A stretch of 64,000 nucleotides of DNA from Echinarachnius parma (Eukaryota; Echinodermata; Echinoidea; Clypeasteroida; Echinarachniidae), in assembly GCA_037951105.1 (NCBI GenBank), contig JBAMJV010001800.1, positions 1 to 64,000 of the forward strand, given 5' to 3'. The translations under genes and the position numbers were made by a program. Below, piece by piece: positions 24,051 to 35,304 of the stretch. The notes under the pieces were generated by a model that saw only the letters and a list, made by a program, of their open reading frames with translations, ran no database searches and had not been told where the DNA came from. The first letter of the stretch is position 1. Each line of letters starts with the position of its first letter.

Positions 24051-24542
24051 AGGCGTAGTTTAGTTTTGGTAAGGCTGAACTTTAGTAGCCAAAACCTGCA
24101 CAGTAACATTATAAACTAATAAGTAAAAAGCCTGTTATCATTAAAAAAGAGCCATTCAAACACAAGAGGGCGCTTTAAAAAAAGGCATTGGTTTCAACCA
24201 TTTTTCATACAAAATTATGCATGTGATGTTTTATTGATATAATGAGTAGATAGCGAGATCATCAACAACTATTTTAAAAACGCTTTTGAACATTTTTGAA
24301 AAAGTGCAGGCATTTTTTTATTTTTTTCTAAAAATCATCTAATTATTTGGGCCCCAAATAATTATAAGATGATCAGATATATTTATTGATATTTCAGCCG
24401 TTTCTGGGTCGATTTTGACCAAATAAAGTTTATTCTGCCATTAAAATTGCATGTTCTCTCAAATTCGACACTCAGTTTTTCATTACCTCACAAAAAAATT
24501 GTGATGTGCAGCGCCCTCTCTTACCAAAACTAAACTACCCCT
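24051..24542. mobile_element. TTAA-flanked element, AGTTTAG family, sharing a TTAA with its neighbour
   Basis: Left end AGGCGTAGTTTAGTTTTGGT, right end reverse AGGGGTAGTTTAGTTTTGGT, TTAA at 24047-24050 and 24543-24546. The left TTAA is also the right TTAA of 23219-24046. The inner ends (GGTTACTAAAGTTAAGTTT / GCTGAACTTTAGTAGCC) are related, so the two families share ancestry. Confidence 0.85.
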
Positions 24543-24546
24543 TTAA

Positions 24547-25329
24547 CATTTTAGTGCAAATTTATGTCAAATTTGAACTTAGACTAATAGTGTACTGATG
24601 TTGCTCCAGCTCCTCAGATAACCTTTATTCTTGTATATTTGACAGAACAAAATGATGCAAGTACAGTGTATGAGTAGATGTCATGACCAAAAAAAAGCAG
24701 TTTCAGTTTAATAAACAGATTTAGTTCTGCTGGACAATTTTGAAGTTTTTGTAAAAATTGTTTAGCAATAGTTTGATTTTGATTGCATTCTCCATAGACC
24801 CCAGCCCGAGTATTTAGGGGAGCTTATTTGGGTTTTTAGTTTGTATAATACACCTTTTCATGGTGTCTATAAATTGTCTGTGTTCCTCTTGGGGAAAAGT
24901 ACATCACATTTCTTTGGGGACACTCCTAAATAAAGTTCAAGGGAGAACAGATGAGTCATGTACTGTACACAATTCAAGGTGTGGACGTACAAACTAACAA
25001 TGGACTGAACACTTGAAATTTATCTGTGGTATCGTACCTTATTGGAAACCCACTTCACGTGTATCATGTTTTTTATGTGGTTGGTGTAGATGTATGATAC
25101 ATCGATTGCTAGCCTATTAGTATTATCCAAGCATATTCAATTATTAATGAAGCCATTGGCTACAGGATCCTGGTGGATTATGTAATAATATGTAGATGGG
25201 GATTGAAAATCTAGTAGTGAACACTAACAGGTTTAAAACATAAAATTGTCAGCATTAAAATTAAACTCCAGTTATGACTGAAAATGTATATTGCTTTGGA
25301 AATAGCATTCAATAGTTATGGAATTTACA
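24547..25329. other. No gene or repeat recognised
   Basis: AT-rich sequence with no strong local repeat, no conserved frame and no splice-flanked block that I can support. Confidence 0.45.
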
Positions 25330-25760
25330 CCATTAATTCAAAGATACACAAACACAAATGCATTAAAGCAAGCAAACAAACAAACAAACAAATTAATTCT
25401 TCTATTAACCTAAGTTAAGAGCAGCATCATCCCAAGACTATTTTTAAAGCGTGAACTTGAAGCATGACATACAAATGGTACAGTCATTGGATCCATGCTA
25501 AATTCATCAGTCACATGTTCTTTAATTATGAACTTAACACAAGTATTTCAAAGATACACAAACACAAATACACAAACAAGCAAACAAAAAACAAACAAAC
25601 ATACAAACAAACAAACACACACACACACAAACACACCACTCTCTTCTGAGGAGCAGCAGCATCATCCCAAGGCTATTTTTAAAGCGTGAAGCATAACATA
25701 CAAACGGTACAGTCATCAGATGGCCTAAACTCATCAGTCACAGATTCTTTCCGACTGACA
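25330..25760. repeat. Two-copy duplication with CAAA/CA microsatellite
   Basis: CAAAGATACACAAACACAAA and AGCAGCATCATCCCAAG with CTATTTTTAAAGCGTGAA occur in both halves. The second has a long CAAA/CACA run (25556-25632), which produces threonine/lysine- and cysteine/valine-rich false frames. Confidence 0.85.
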
Positions 25761-25814
25761 AATATCTAAGAGAATCCGATTGAGGAAATCTACGAAGAGA
25801 ATAAAAAGCCCAGT

Positions 25815-26290
25815 GTGTCCACGCTGTCATCACAGCAGCAGTAGCGGGGAAATCACCCCAGAAGCAGAAATTAACCATTTGGTTGCTCGTTGCTGCAATT
25901 CTCTGGTTGACATGTATATTACAACAATGGGAATGTCATAAGCTAGGAAGAAGGGGGTTTATCCATTTGAATCTTGATGGACATATAAAGTATAAATTTG
26001 TGTATAACTATGTGAGTGTGTGATAACTCTGAGGCCTTTTCAGCTATTTGGTATTACATGTCACGCTGTCATCACAGGCAGCAGTAGCGAGTAGATCACC
26101 CCAGAAGCAGAAATTAACCCTTAGTCTACTGGTACCCGATTGACTGTGTATTAACTCAATAGGAATGTCATACTGTATGCCACAGTAGGAACGAATAATC
26201 CAATTGAAATCTTGATGAGCAGATATACTGTATGTACGGCCGTATGTACATGTACAGTGAGTATGTGATAACTCACATATTCTGAGTCTG
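25815..26290. repeat. Two-copy duplication, spacing about 235 bp
   Basis: CACGCTGTCATCACAG, then CAGCAGTAGCG and CACCCCAGAAGCAGAAATTA, occur at about 25818 and 26059, followed in both by related TTGACTGTGTA and AATCTTGATG sequence. Confidence 0.85.
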
Positions 26291-26809
26291 AGAAGTACAG
26301 CCTTTAAATTCCTTCAGTCTCAGTATGGCTAAGATGATTGTGAGTGTGCGAAACTCAAATTACAGTACAGCCGTTATACATGTATCAACTCCAATCTGAG
26401 ATGGATGGGTTAAGGAAGATAGTTTATTGATGATATGACTGGCTACATAGGTAATACTCAAAGTCAAAGTCATAGGCAGGGAGTCATAGTATGACAAAAA
26501 ATACATGTTATCAAGCCTGCTCACATTGGTTGGTGATACTCAGTTGATAGAGTGTGATGCTATTTACTCAGTAGCCGTGTCAGAGCGCTTAATGAGTAAA
26601 CACTGAGGATAATTCCGGATTTGAGCTTGCACGTAGTCACAGTGATATTAAACGGTGGTACCAACAAGATTTCATGCAGATTATATACAGGTAGTTATTC
26701 TGCTCATAGTCATCGTCTGAGCAAGGAGCTTTTTAAAAATGAAGCTACTTTGTCAGAGGAAGAAATAAACAGGAATTCTATCTACAACCCTCGCAGGTGC
26801 ACTGCCAAT

Positions 26810-27110
26810 AACACTTGGTTGTCAGTTGTTAGGTTAGGCGCTTGTCGGCACGTTGTTGACTTCACGACTGGAGCTGTGTGCCCCCCAACTCAGTCAGTCA
26901 CCTCGTTTTCATCTTTAATATTTTCTTCAGAATTCTGTGAAAGATTCTAAGAGGAGACATTAAAGTGACAAAATACTTGTGCACTTTGTTGACTTCACAA
27001 CTTGAGATGTGCCCTTACTCAGTCAGTCTCCTACCATACAAAGTACAATTCTTTCCTCCGAATGTTTTCTTTGGAATCCTGTGAAAGCGTCGTGAAAGGA
27101 GACAGAAAAG
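26810..27110 (+). repeat. Two-copy local duplication upstream of the candidate first coding exon
   Basis: Two segments of about 180 bp (near 26845 and 26990) share GTTGACTTCACRACT, then CTCAGTCAGTC, then CTGTGAAAG...AGGAGACA. The reading frames across it are not conserved between copies, so I do not call a protein. It lies 400-700 bp before the candidate ATG exon and could be duplicated 5' UTR or promoter sequence. Confidence 0.5.
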
Positions 27111-27493
27111 TGATAAATAAAGGACTTGCGTTCATGTTCAACAGAAATTTTTGATCGGATGGTCATCATTATTATAACAAGCATTTTAGATTGAATCACT
27201 ATTGAAGAACTTTTGGAAGTTTGGAACATGGAAGTCAGCAAATGTTTTGATAACTTCATAAACTTATAATAATTGAACAACCATTTTACATGTATCTTGA
27301 CATGTTGGTTGCCATCATACAAGATAAGTTGGAACTTACATGTAGATGATTGGAAAGTTTTTATATTTTGGAAGTTGAGAGACATATGTTGAATGTTTCT
27401 CTCAACTATTTGCTGAAACTTGTGGAATACCTGTTCTCCTGGAAGAGTGAAAATAGAATTTCAGATTTTAAAAGACCTAGTGTGTATTTTTAG

Positions 27494-27530
27494 ATGTTAA
27501 GATGGCTCCTATTGTAACAACCATTCCAAA
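27494..27530 (+). CDS. Candidate short first coding exon of MICAL (CDS from 27502)
   Basis: A possible exon lies between a tttttag acceptor-like site (ending 27493) and a GTGAGT donor at 27531. It contains ATGGCTCC with A at -3 and G at +4. Translation gives MAPIVTTIP plus two bases; spliced to the exon at 48691 it continues in frame as MAPIVTTIPN-YSKPT-MPGIN with no stop. The phase match alone has about a one in three chance, so this is only suggestive. The alternative is that translation starts at 48707 and this segment is 5' UTR or not an exon. It also falls within a region of local duplications. Confidence 0.35.
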
Positions 27531-28006
27531 GTGAGTATTAATATTTATTTAAATTTATATTTGTTAATTAATATATTTATTTATTCATTTTCAAAGCCTG
27601 GATGCAAAAGAAGAAGCCTTTTTTTTTCAAAACTAAAAGCTGATAATAATTGTCTGCCAATCGTTATGATCCACGGTCCAGAATGTGCCAGAGGTGCACT
27701 TGTATTCAATTTTCTATAAAATATAGGCTTTTTATCATTTGGGTCTTTGGTTCCTTTTTATTGGGTAGTTCAATGAAAGTTCTTTTTTTTTTCATGTAAA
27801 TGCCTAGGGTGATGGTAGAAGAACTCTTTTGAACTTCAAGCTAATCTGTTATCTGTGCCTTTAAAACAAAACAAATTATGGTGTAATACTGAACCAGGGG
27901 GTCAAAAAAACATGTTCATGTATTTCGGCAAGCCTGGATGAAAGATGAAGAAGCCCCCTTTTAAACTTTGAAGCTAATTGTCATCTGTCATTTGTTTGTT
28001 ATCTGT

Positions 28007-28431
28007 GGTAGGCACTTTTGAGCCAACAGTGGTGTGAGGGCCAGTGCTAGGCTGGGCGTTCATGAATAATCATCTAGGTAATGACATCACGATACGTCAT
28101 TTCAGACTTTAGTGAAAACTCTGCATGATACATAAATGAACCGCTACTCACCATCTTTTATGGCAAAAGAAAAGAAGAGTCACAAGAGAGGATTCGAACC
28201 CATGACCCCAAGTGTTGATGTCCACAGCGTGACCACTAGGCCATGTCAACGGCTGATGATCGGTGTTGGTTTCATTGTAACTATAAGCCCTCAAACTCAC
28301 CCGAACCATAATCCTAGTTATGAATATTCATGATGCAGATCACGTACCGTGACGTCATGACCTTATGTTTATTCATGAACGCCCAGCCTAGCACTGGCCC
28401 TCACGCTACTGTTGGCTCAAAAGTAACTACC
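28007..28431. mobile_element. Mutator-like non-autonomous element (425 bp) with 9-bp duplication
   Basis: Long inverted ends start GGTAG, then ACTTTTGAGCCAACAG, GGCCAGTGCTAGGCTGGGCG and TTCATGAAT. A perfect 9-bp direct repeat GTTATCTGT flanks it (27998-28006, 28432-28440). Length, long arms and 9-bp duplication fit a MULE. The centre carries a tRNA-like sequence on the minus strand. Confidence 0.9.
28180..28250 (-). other. tRNA-like sequence (pol III A and B boxes) inside the Mutator-like element
   Basis: Read on the minus strand: A box TGGCCTAGTGGTC and B box GGTTCGAATCC at normal spacing. The acceptor and anticodon stems do not pair like a functional tRNA, so I call it tRNA-derived, not a tRNA gene. 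Confidence 0.7.
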
Positions 28432-28663
28432 GTTATCTGTGCAGAACATCCCAGTGGGGGGGGGGGTTGTATAAATTCAATGATCTAAAAATATCACTAG
28501 GTATTTTATAGGGTAGTTCAGCTGATTGTTTTTCTTATTTATGCCTAGATAAAAGAAGAAGAACTTCAGAATGCAGCCAACTGTCATCTGTCATTAGTTA
28601 TCTATAGATGCAATAGGTCCCAGTGGGATTGCATGAATATTCATGTTTTTTTAAAATCATTAA

Positions 28664-29492
28664 AGGCCAAGTTGAGTTTTGGTAATTTCCAAAGTGCCCC
28701 CCCAACATCGATTGTAACGGATTTGGTTGATTTCAATTCCATATGAAAGATCATCGAAACAAACATGGGAAATAATAATAATTTCCATTCAAATGCTCTA
28801 ATTGTTGTGAAATTTGCTTTCAAAATATCATATAAAAGTGGTTGACGCCCGGGTATCACTTTTTAGAACCGCTAGTGCGAGGCACTAGCGTTCTATGTTC
28901 TCCTAATAAAAGACTGAAACCAAATATTTGTGTGCATGCTAATTGTGCTTAAAACTATACATATGATACGGTACTTACCAGCAATTTACTCTCCAATATG
29001 TGATCCAACTACCGGGTGGATTAAGATTATGATTTTTCCTTCCATTCCGCAAAAAATCAGTGATATATGCGCCTCATGGACCAGTCTCTCCGTGTGTTAG
29101 CGCGACTGTGAACGAAAGGCGAACGAATGCGAATGGGACTTGCGAGTTGCGTCAACGGCAGTGTTGGAGTCATACTTCTATGGTTGCGATACATAATATA
29201 CACGTACTACTGTATAGTATTACCGCACACAGTGACTGCACTACAGTCCCGTATTACCGCACACTGCACTATACAGTCCCGTATTAGGACCTACAACGCT
29301 AGTGCTTCGCGCCGAGTTAATTTGACACTTCGAGTTGTAACGGCTCTTTTTGAATGATAACAGGGGTTTTACTTTGTCGTTTGTAATTGTGTATACTTTT
29401 CGAGCATGGTGAAGTTATAACTATTAGTTTGTATCGTAATCGTGCAGGTTTTGGTTACTAAAGTTAAGTTTGACCAATACTCAACTATCCCT
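28664..29492. mobile_element. TTAA-flanked element (829 bp), AGTTGAG family, copy 2
   Basis: TTAA at 28660-28663 and 29493-29496. It differs from 23219-24046 at only a handful of positions seen by eye (for example GAAACAAACATGG against GAAAAAAACATGG, and GTGCATGC against GTGCACGC). It is inserted in a tandem array. Confidence 0.92.
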
Positions 29493-31044
29493 TTAATTGT
29501 GTAGTACAGTCTGAAAAGGTTTTAAAATATTTCATGTTTCAGCAAGCGTGGATTTCTATGAAATAAGAAGTCCCCTTTTAAACTTCAAACCTAATCATCA
29601 TCTGTCGTTCGTTATCTTAGCGCAACGTTCCAACGGGAAGGGGGAGGGGGGGTAAGGGGGAAAAGTGCATTCTTGAATATTTGGATTTGTTATTTATGGT
29701 GTGATACTGACTCAGAAAGGGATAAAAATACATGTTCATGTATTTCAGCAAGCTTGAGTTCTCATGAAAGAAGAAGCTCCCTTTCAAACTTCAAAGCTAA
29801 TTGTCTTCTGTGGTTCCTTATCTTTGAGCAACGTCCCAGTGGGTTGAATGGGGGAGGGGGGGGGGGGGGGGGTTTACATTCTTGAAAGTTTGGATTTTGT
29901 ATCATTTATGGTGTGATACCGAGTCAAAGAGGGGTAAAAACGGGTTCATGTATTTCAGCACCCTTGGATGAAAGATGAAGAAGCTCCCTTTCAATATTCA
30001 AAGCTAATTTTCGTCTGCCGTTCGTTTTCTCTGCACATTTGGATTTGTTATTTATGATACTAAGTCAGAAAGGGTTAAAAACATGTTCATGTATTTCGGC
30101 AAGCTTGAGTTCTCATGAAAGAAGATGCTCCCTTGCAAACTTCAGAGCTAATTGTCTTCTGTCTTTTGTTATAACTGTACAACGTTCCAACGTGAAAGGG
30201 GGGGGGGGGATTGCAATCTTGAATATTTGGATTTTGTATCATTTATGGTTTGATACCGAGTCAGAAAGGGTTAAAAATACATCTTCATACATGTATTTCA
30301 GCAAGCTTGAGTTCTCATGAAAGAAGATGCTCCCTTTTCAAACTTCAGAGCTAATTGTTGTCTGTCGTTCGTTATCTCTGCGCGACGTCCCAACGGGGGG
30401 ATTATCCAGACTAGCGGAATGTCATGATCAATTTCATCAGGGGATCCCTCGTAAGGTCGCTACCATTATGGTGGCGCTCTAATTAATACCGGGGTTCGCG
30501 CAGGGTCGTGCATGTTCGCGTAATATATCCTCGGTAAGCTTCGTGGTTAGCCCAGTAGGTCCATGGTCTTGAGAAGATCATGACTGTGCAACTTTTTTTG
30601 GATCAATACTGAAAATTATAACTTTGTGTGAATTCTTAATTTTAAAATTTTCTCCCTTTTACGTCATTAATTTCTTTTTCTAAGTACCATCTGTCCCATT
30701 AAGTTGATAAAAGTTTTCTTTGAAATGATATTCTTCTTTATTCTCCTAAATTAATGTCTAAACCTATATTTTGTAACTTGCATCTCTACACCTAGCTCTT
30801 TATTGGGTTTTATTCTGTTTTTCATTTCATGTACATGTAATCGGTAAAATACATAAGTATTCTTTATTGAAATTCCTTTTTTGTCCAGATTAAAAAAAAA
30901 CTCTCTCCTACTTTTAAGTAATTTCAATACATGACCGGGGGAAAAACATAATATTTATTGGGGGGGGGGGGGGGGGGGGGGCTACTTTTCAAGCTTGCCT
31001 GCATGGAAATAACACGCCAAAATTTGATTTACATTGCACTTTTC

Positions 31045-31245
31045 AGGGGCTCTTTTTAGCATTTTAGGGGCTCTTTTTAGCATTTCAGGGGCTCTTTTTA
31101 GCATTTCAGGGGCTCTTTTTAGCATTTCAGGGGCTCTTTTTAGCATCTCAGGGGCTCTTTTTAGCATTTCAGGGGCTCTTTTTAGCATTTCAGGGGCTCT
31201 TTTTAGCATGTCAGGGGGTCTTTTTAGCATCTCAGGGGCAAACTT
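31045..31245. repeat. 21-bp tandem repeat, about 10 copies, inside the GGGGGC repeat family
   Basis: Unit AGGGGCTCTTTTTAGCATTTC. Because 21 is divisible by three, all copies stay in one frame: ISGALFS on the plus strand and MLKRAPE on the minus strand. Frames are open on both strands, as expected for a simple repeat lacking stops, so no protein is called. Confidence 0.9.
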
Positions 31246-31417
31246 GCCCTGAGCCCCCGTGTATCTTTCTTTCACTGTACATCAGCGAAAAAATTAATAT
31301 TTTTATTTCGGGGGCTCCTTTTCGGGGGCTACTTTTCCAACTTTCGGGGGCTACTGTTATCATCTCGGGGGCTATAAATTTCCGGGCTCTTTTTCGAATT
31401 TCAGGGGCTACTATTAA

Positions 31418-31805
31418 AGGGATCTAGTAACTTTGTTGAGATGTGCAAAAACTGATGAATGGTTGATGCAATGTATACTGTTGTTATCTCATATGTCCTC
31501 AGGGTATTGTGTGAAAATTTCAGGTCAAATGGACAATGTATGGCCAAGTAATGAGCGAAAATGCAAAGTGATATTGGGTGATATTCACCAACTCACTGCA
31601 TTCACTTTGTACAGGGATGAAAATCTCGCCCGGAGATTTTCTTATCTAAATACTTCAATCATACATATCTTTGTAATGAAAGGGAAATTTGAAAAACCGA
31701 AAGCTGTCCCATGATTTTATTGTTAATACGAATACAACAAGGTATAAAGGAACCGCTAGAATTACAATTTTATTTTGAGGATTTGGACAATGTTACTAAG
31801 TCCCT
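31418..31805. mobile_element. TTAA-flanked element (388 bp) inserted in a GGGGGC repeat
   Basis: TTAA at 31414-31417 and 31806-31809; ends AGGGATCTAGTAACTTTGTT and AGGGACTTAGTAACATTGTC (reverse). The flanks GGGGCTACTATTAA / TTAAGCTCTAATGC form the uninterrupted sequence TAGAGCTTAATAGTAGCCCC (reverse) at about 20948-20967. Confidence 0.93.
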
Positions 31806-32339
31806 TTAAGCTCTAATGCTGTAAGTGATTATCTTATAAGCATTTGATCACAATTTTTTTTCGGGGGCTACTTTTTTTTTTTTGGGGGGGGGGGGGGGGG
31901 GGGCTCTTTTGGGCATTTCGGGGGCGAATTTGCCCGCCGCCCCCATGTATTTTTTTCGCTGCTGTACATGACATGGGAAATTGAATACATCTGCTTCTAC
32001 AATAAGCATCTGATCTGAAGTCAAATTAATTTAAAAAATTTCAAACCCATCTGAGTGCAAGGCCAGTGACAGTGCCAGTGTCAATATGTGTTTAATTTGT
32101 CAGCTTTCAGTGCAATCAACAGTTTCATTTCAGAATTAATAATATATATCTACATGTAGAGCACATTTGCAAAACCATTCAGGAAGACAATGCACATTTA
32201 ATTGGGTTTCATGTTTCAGGATTCAGGATAAACATTAGTTAACAAAAAGTACTTTGTTCCCGAACAAGTATCATATTCCTGAATATTGATACATGTACAT
32301 GACGTCAGTAATTCTCAAAACAATGTACTTAATTTGCTC

Positions 32340-32815
32340 AAAATGAAAAATGAAGGTATGCAATATTAGAATTTTGTTTTTGTATAAACCAATTATAATA
32401 ACATTACCAAACTTGCAATTAAAATAATATCACTATCATTATTGTGTGGTACATTTTGCCTGCTGTTCTGAATCATATGGGGGACAATATTAAACAGAGA
32501 TGCAAATAGTTCTGTTTTCATTATAAACCAACATTAATATTATATTTATAATACCAAACATGTAAGTTGAATGTGTACACATAATATTATTGTGATTGTT
32601 AATTTTGCCTGCCGTGCTGAATCAAGTGGGACAATAAAAAAATGGCAAATAATTCTGACATTATTTTGTTTAAACCAACATTATTGTGACATTACTTCAG
32701 TTGTAATGGAATGTGTACATGTATGTATGTACACTAGCATTATTGTGATAATAAAGTTTGCATATTGTTCTGAATCAAATGGGACAATACAAAAATTGCA
32801 AAATAAGTTCTGATC
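32340..32815. repeat. Three tandem copies, about 150-160 bp
   Basis: TAAACCAACATTA, then TTGCCTGCYGTKCTGAATCA and GGGACAATA, recur near 32450, 32605 and 32765. Confidence 0.75.
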
Positions 32816-32879
32816 TGTCACTGGCAAGAGAGATCGTTTTGGTTGTTACTTGTCAGAGAATATTTTACAATCTATCAGA

Positions 32880-33930
32880 TGTTGACCCCCTGTAGACACA
32901 GGTAAAGTGCTGGGAGGCAAAAGCTGGTCAAAGGTCACATTCATACTGTGCAGTAGTTACCAATTTTACTTTAGTCTAGATCACTTTGGAACTCAAACTA
33001 ATGATTACACTCAAGTGCAATTGCACAGAAAGTGAAAATATTGAATCATTTCCTTATTAAAAATAATCCAGCAGATGGCACTTAAAAAAAGAATTATTGT
33101 TTGTTTTTTAACAGATCAAAGTAAACAAAGTTCTGTATTTTATGAATGCGGGACTGAGCAACACACAATGTTCAATATATGGGCACACAGTCAACTCAAA
33201 ATAGTTCAAATTTACCTGAATGAATTCCCTAATCCCTGGCAAGAGATTGTTATGGTTGTCAGGGCACAATTCACAGATAATCAATCAAACCTTGACCTCC
33301 AGTCAAACAGAATAGACACAGGTCAAGTGCTGGGAGGCAAAAGCTGGTCAAAGGTCACATTCACAACCAAATTATACTTTAGTCTAGATCACTTTGGAAC
33401 TCAAACTAATGATAACACTCAAGTGCAATTGCACAGAAAGTGAAAATATTGAATCATTTCCTTATTAAAAAAAGTATTATTTTTGTTCTAAATCAGAAGT
33501 AAACAAAGATCTCTGTAACTGTACAATGAATGCGGGAATAATATTATTTATAACTCGGCCATTGGATACACTTCCGCACTTTATTGTGCACTCTATCCAC
33601 TCCCTTGTGAGCATTCCAGCAGATTATGCGGGACTGAGCAATACACAATGTTCGATATATGGGTACACAGTCAACTCGAAATAGTGAAATAGTTCAAATT
33701 TACTTGCATGAATGCCCGAATCCCTGCCAAGAGATTGTTTTTTGATTGTCATGGCACAATTCTCAGTTAATCAATCAAACCTTGACCTCCAGTCAATGGG
33801 CAGATGAACAGGTCAAGTGCTGGGAGGTAGAAGTGGATCAAAGGTCACCTTAAAATGGGGTCAGGATGAGGTCAAATTGCATGGGGGCAAAAGTTGTTTA
33901 CAAATGTCTGGAATGATCAAGTGTACAGCT
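32880..33930. repeat. Tandem array, unit about 420-490 bp, three copies
   Basis: AAGTGCTGGGAGGC landmarks at about 32905, 33324 and 33815, followed in the first two by AAAAGCTGGTCAAAGGTCAC. Later in the unit, GCGGGACTGAGCAA and CAGTCAACTC...AAATAGT recur. A 122-codon open frame across 33075-33443 spans the repeat and resembles no family I know. Confidence 0.8.
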
Positions 33931-34439
33931 CTGCTACTGCTAGCTTCTTATAAAAAGGCACAACTTTTCAAACAAGACAACAATATGACAATTGATTTAT
34001 ATGTATATCATTTTAAACAATGCAAAAATATGACAATTGATTTATAACATTGGACAGCATTTTTGGTGCTGAGACTGCTGACTTTTTGGGGGTAAATCAA
34101 CAATATATAAATCTCTGTTTCACTTGGTAAATATGACTGCAATTTAAATACCACATATTTGTTTATACTGAGTGTACTTTCGAGCTTCTGCTTTGTCAAT
34201 GTTCTATGTTCTATGTTCTATGTTCTTTGCTTGGGGTACATGTTCAAAACATGTTAAAAAAGGACATTCAGTGTCTATGAGCTGAGCGCTGATAAACGAC
34301 AGAATGTTATTAAAGTACTGATACATGTTGGAATGTGCGGGTAACGGGGTTTCCTTTGACGTGCGTGTATCTGCTCAATTCACCACTATTGCTTCCCCTT
34401 CGAGTTCCTGAATGACATTTTATATTTTTCACACATGTG

Positions 34440-35020
34440 GGAAAATTATTTGGATTGTTCAAGTCGAGATAGTCATTGTCGTAGTCTTGTTGCCATTAAA
34501 GTTAGCTGCATAATATTATACGCAATTGCTAGATATTACCCTTTTTTTTGTGGCCCAGTCGGGCATTAAAACCTTTATCTTTTAAATTTTAGTAGCCCAA
34601 AGCCTGAATGGGACATTGGTGTGGCTCCACACAAAGAGGAACATCACATATCCTGTGATATTGGGTTGCCCACTTGGGTTAGTGGAATTATAAACATTAA
34701 TTTATTTTAGTGGCCCAACAAATGTAATTTTTTAGTGGCCCTGGGCCAGCCTATGTTAATTTTAAACACTGCCTGGAGAAAAACAATTGTTGTATTCTTG
34801 TTGCCATGGAAACTAGCTGTGTGTACTGTTTGTATTTATTGCTCGGTGCTCTAGATATTATTCAACTGTACATCAACATCACAAGATAAACATTACTTTT
34901 GTTAGTCATTGTCGTTGTCTTGTTGCTACGGAAGTTAGCTGCATGTACATGACCTAGTCATATTTATTGCTCGCTGCTCTAGTATTATTCAACATCAACA
35001 TCACAAGATAAACAGTTATT
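34440..35020. repeat. Three tandem copies with an included GTGGCCC repeat fragment
   Basis: GTCTTGTTGCCATTAAAGTT, CTTGTTGCCATGGAAACTAG and CTTGTTGCTACGGAAGTTAG at about 34486, 34797 and 34919, each followed by GCTCTAGATATTATTCAAC-like sequence. The first copy is extended by a foldback-family fragment at 34550-34770. Confidence 0.75.
34550..34770. mobile_element. Fragment of the GCTCGACA foldback family
   Basis: GTGGCCCAGTCGGGCATTAA, AGTGGCCCAACAAATG and TGGCCCTGGGCCAGC blocks in family order, ending near AACACTGCCTGG. The termini are decayed. Confidence 0.55.
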
Positions 35021-35304
35021 TTGTTGTATTTTCCAATTAAGCCTTATTACAAATCGAAACAAGGAAGAGATTCACATTTTCTGTAAAGTGTTTTTGTAAA
35101 ATCCAGAAATTTTGTATTTGTTTGTTTTTAATGCAACATGTACTTTTTGCAACTATTTAGCATTATTAGAATCTATAGGTAATTGCCTTGTATTTATTGG
35201 TTTCAGTCTCAAACTTGCAAAGAGATCATCTTCAAATAAATGTTTGCTATATAAATAAAAAGGAAAAAATGTGATCTGTCTCCTCTTATAGTGCACTAGT
35301 TTAA

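Larger units (their letters stand above)
27590..30420. repeat. Tandem array (about 140-340 bp units) interrupted by two transposons
   Basis: Units at about 27594, 27929, 29545, 29749, 29959, 30100 and 30303 share CATGTTCATGTATTTC, GCAAGCTTGAGTTCTCATGA, AAAGCTAATTGTC and a G-run after CAACG. Between units two and five lie the Mutator-like element (28007-28431) and a TTAA element (28664-29492). Confidence 0.8.
30955..31965. repeat. GCCCCCGAAA repeat family, two reversed copies with 21-bp array and TTAA insertion
   Basis: In reverse orientation: 30955-31265 contains the 21-bp array, and 31265-31965 carries the full order of motifs (TTTCGGGGGCTCC, TTTCGGGGGCTAC, TTCAGGGGCTACTATTAA, GGGGGCGAATTTGCCCGCC). 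The element 31418-31805 interrupts it. Confidence 0.85.

Noticed and set aside
27023..27385. 120-residue minus-strand frame
   Set aside because: Overlaps a local duplication on the plus strand and resembles no family.
23614..29357. Pairs of 75-76 residue frames conserved between two places (23614/29060 and 23681/29127)
   Set aside because: Conservation comes from two nearly identical copies of a non-autonomous transposon, not from coding constraint.
31045..31245. CRISPR-like array
   Set aside because: 21-bp units are contiguous with no unique spacers, in an animal genome; it is a minisatellite.
30982..31275. Repeated MLKRAPE / ISGALFS proteins on opposite strands
   Set aside because: Both strands are open because the 21-bp unit has no stops; a simple repeat explains it.
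33075..33443. 122-residue open frame
   Set aside because: Spans a tandem repeat whose other copies do not keep the frame; no recognisable domain.
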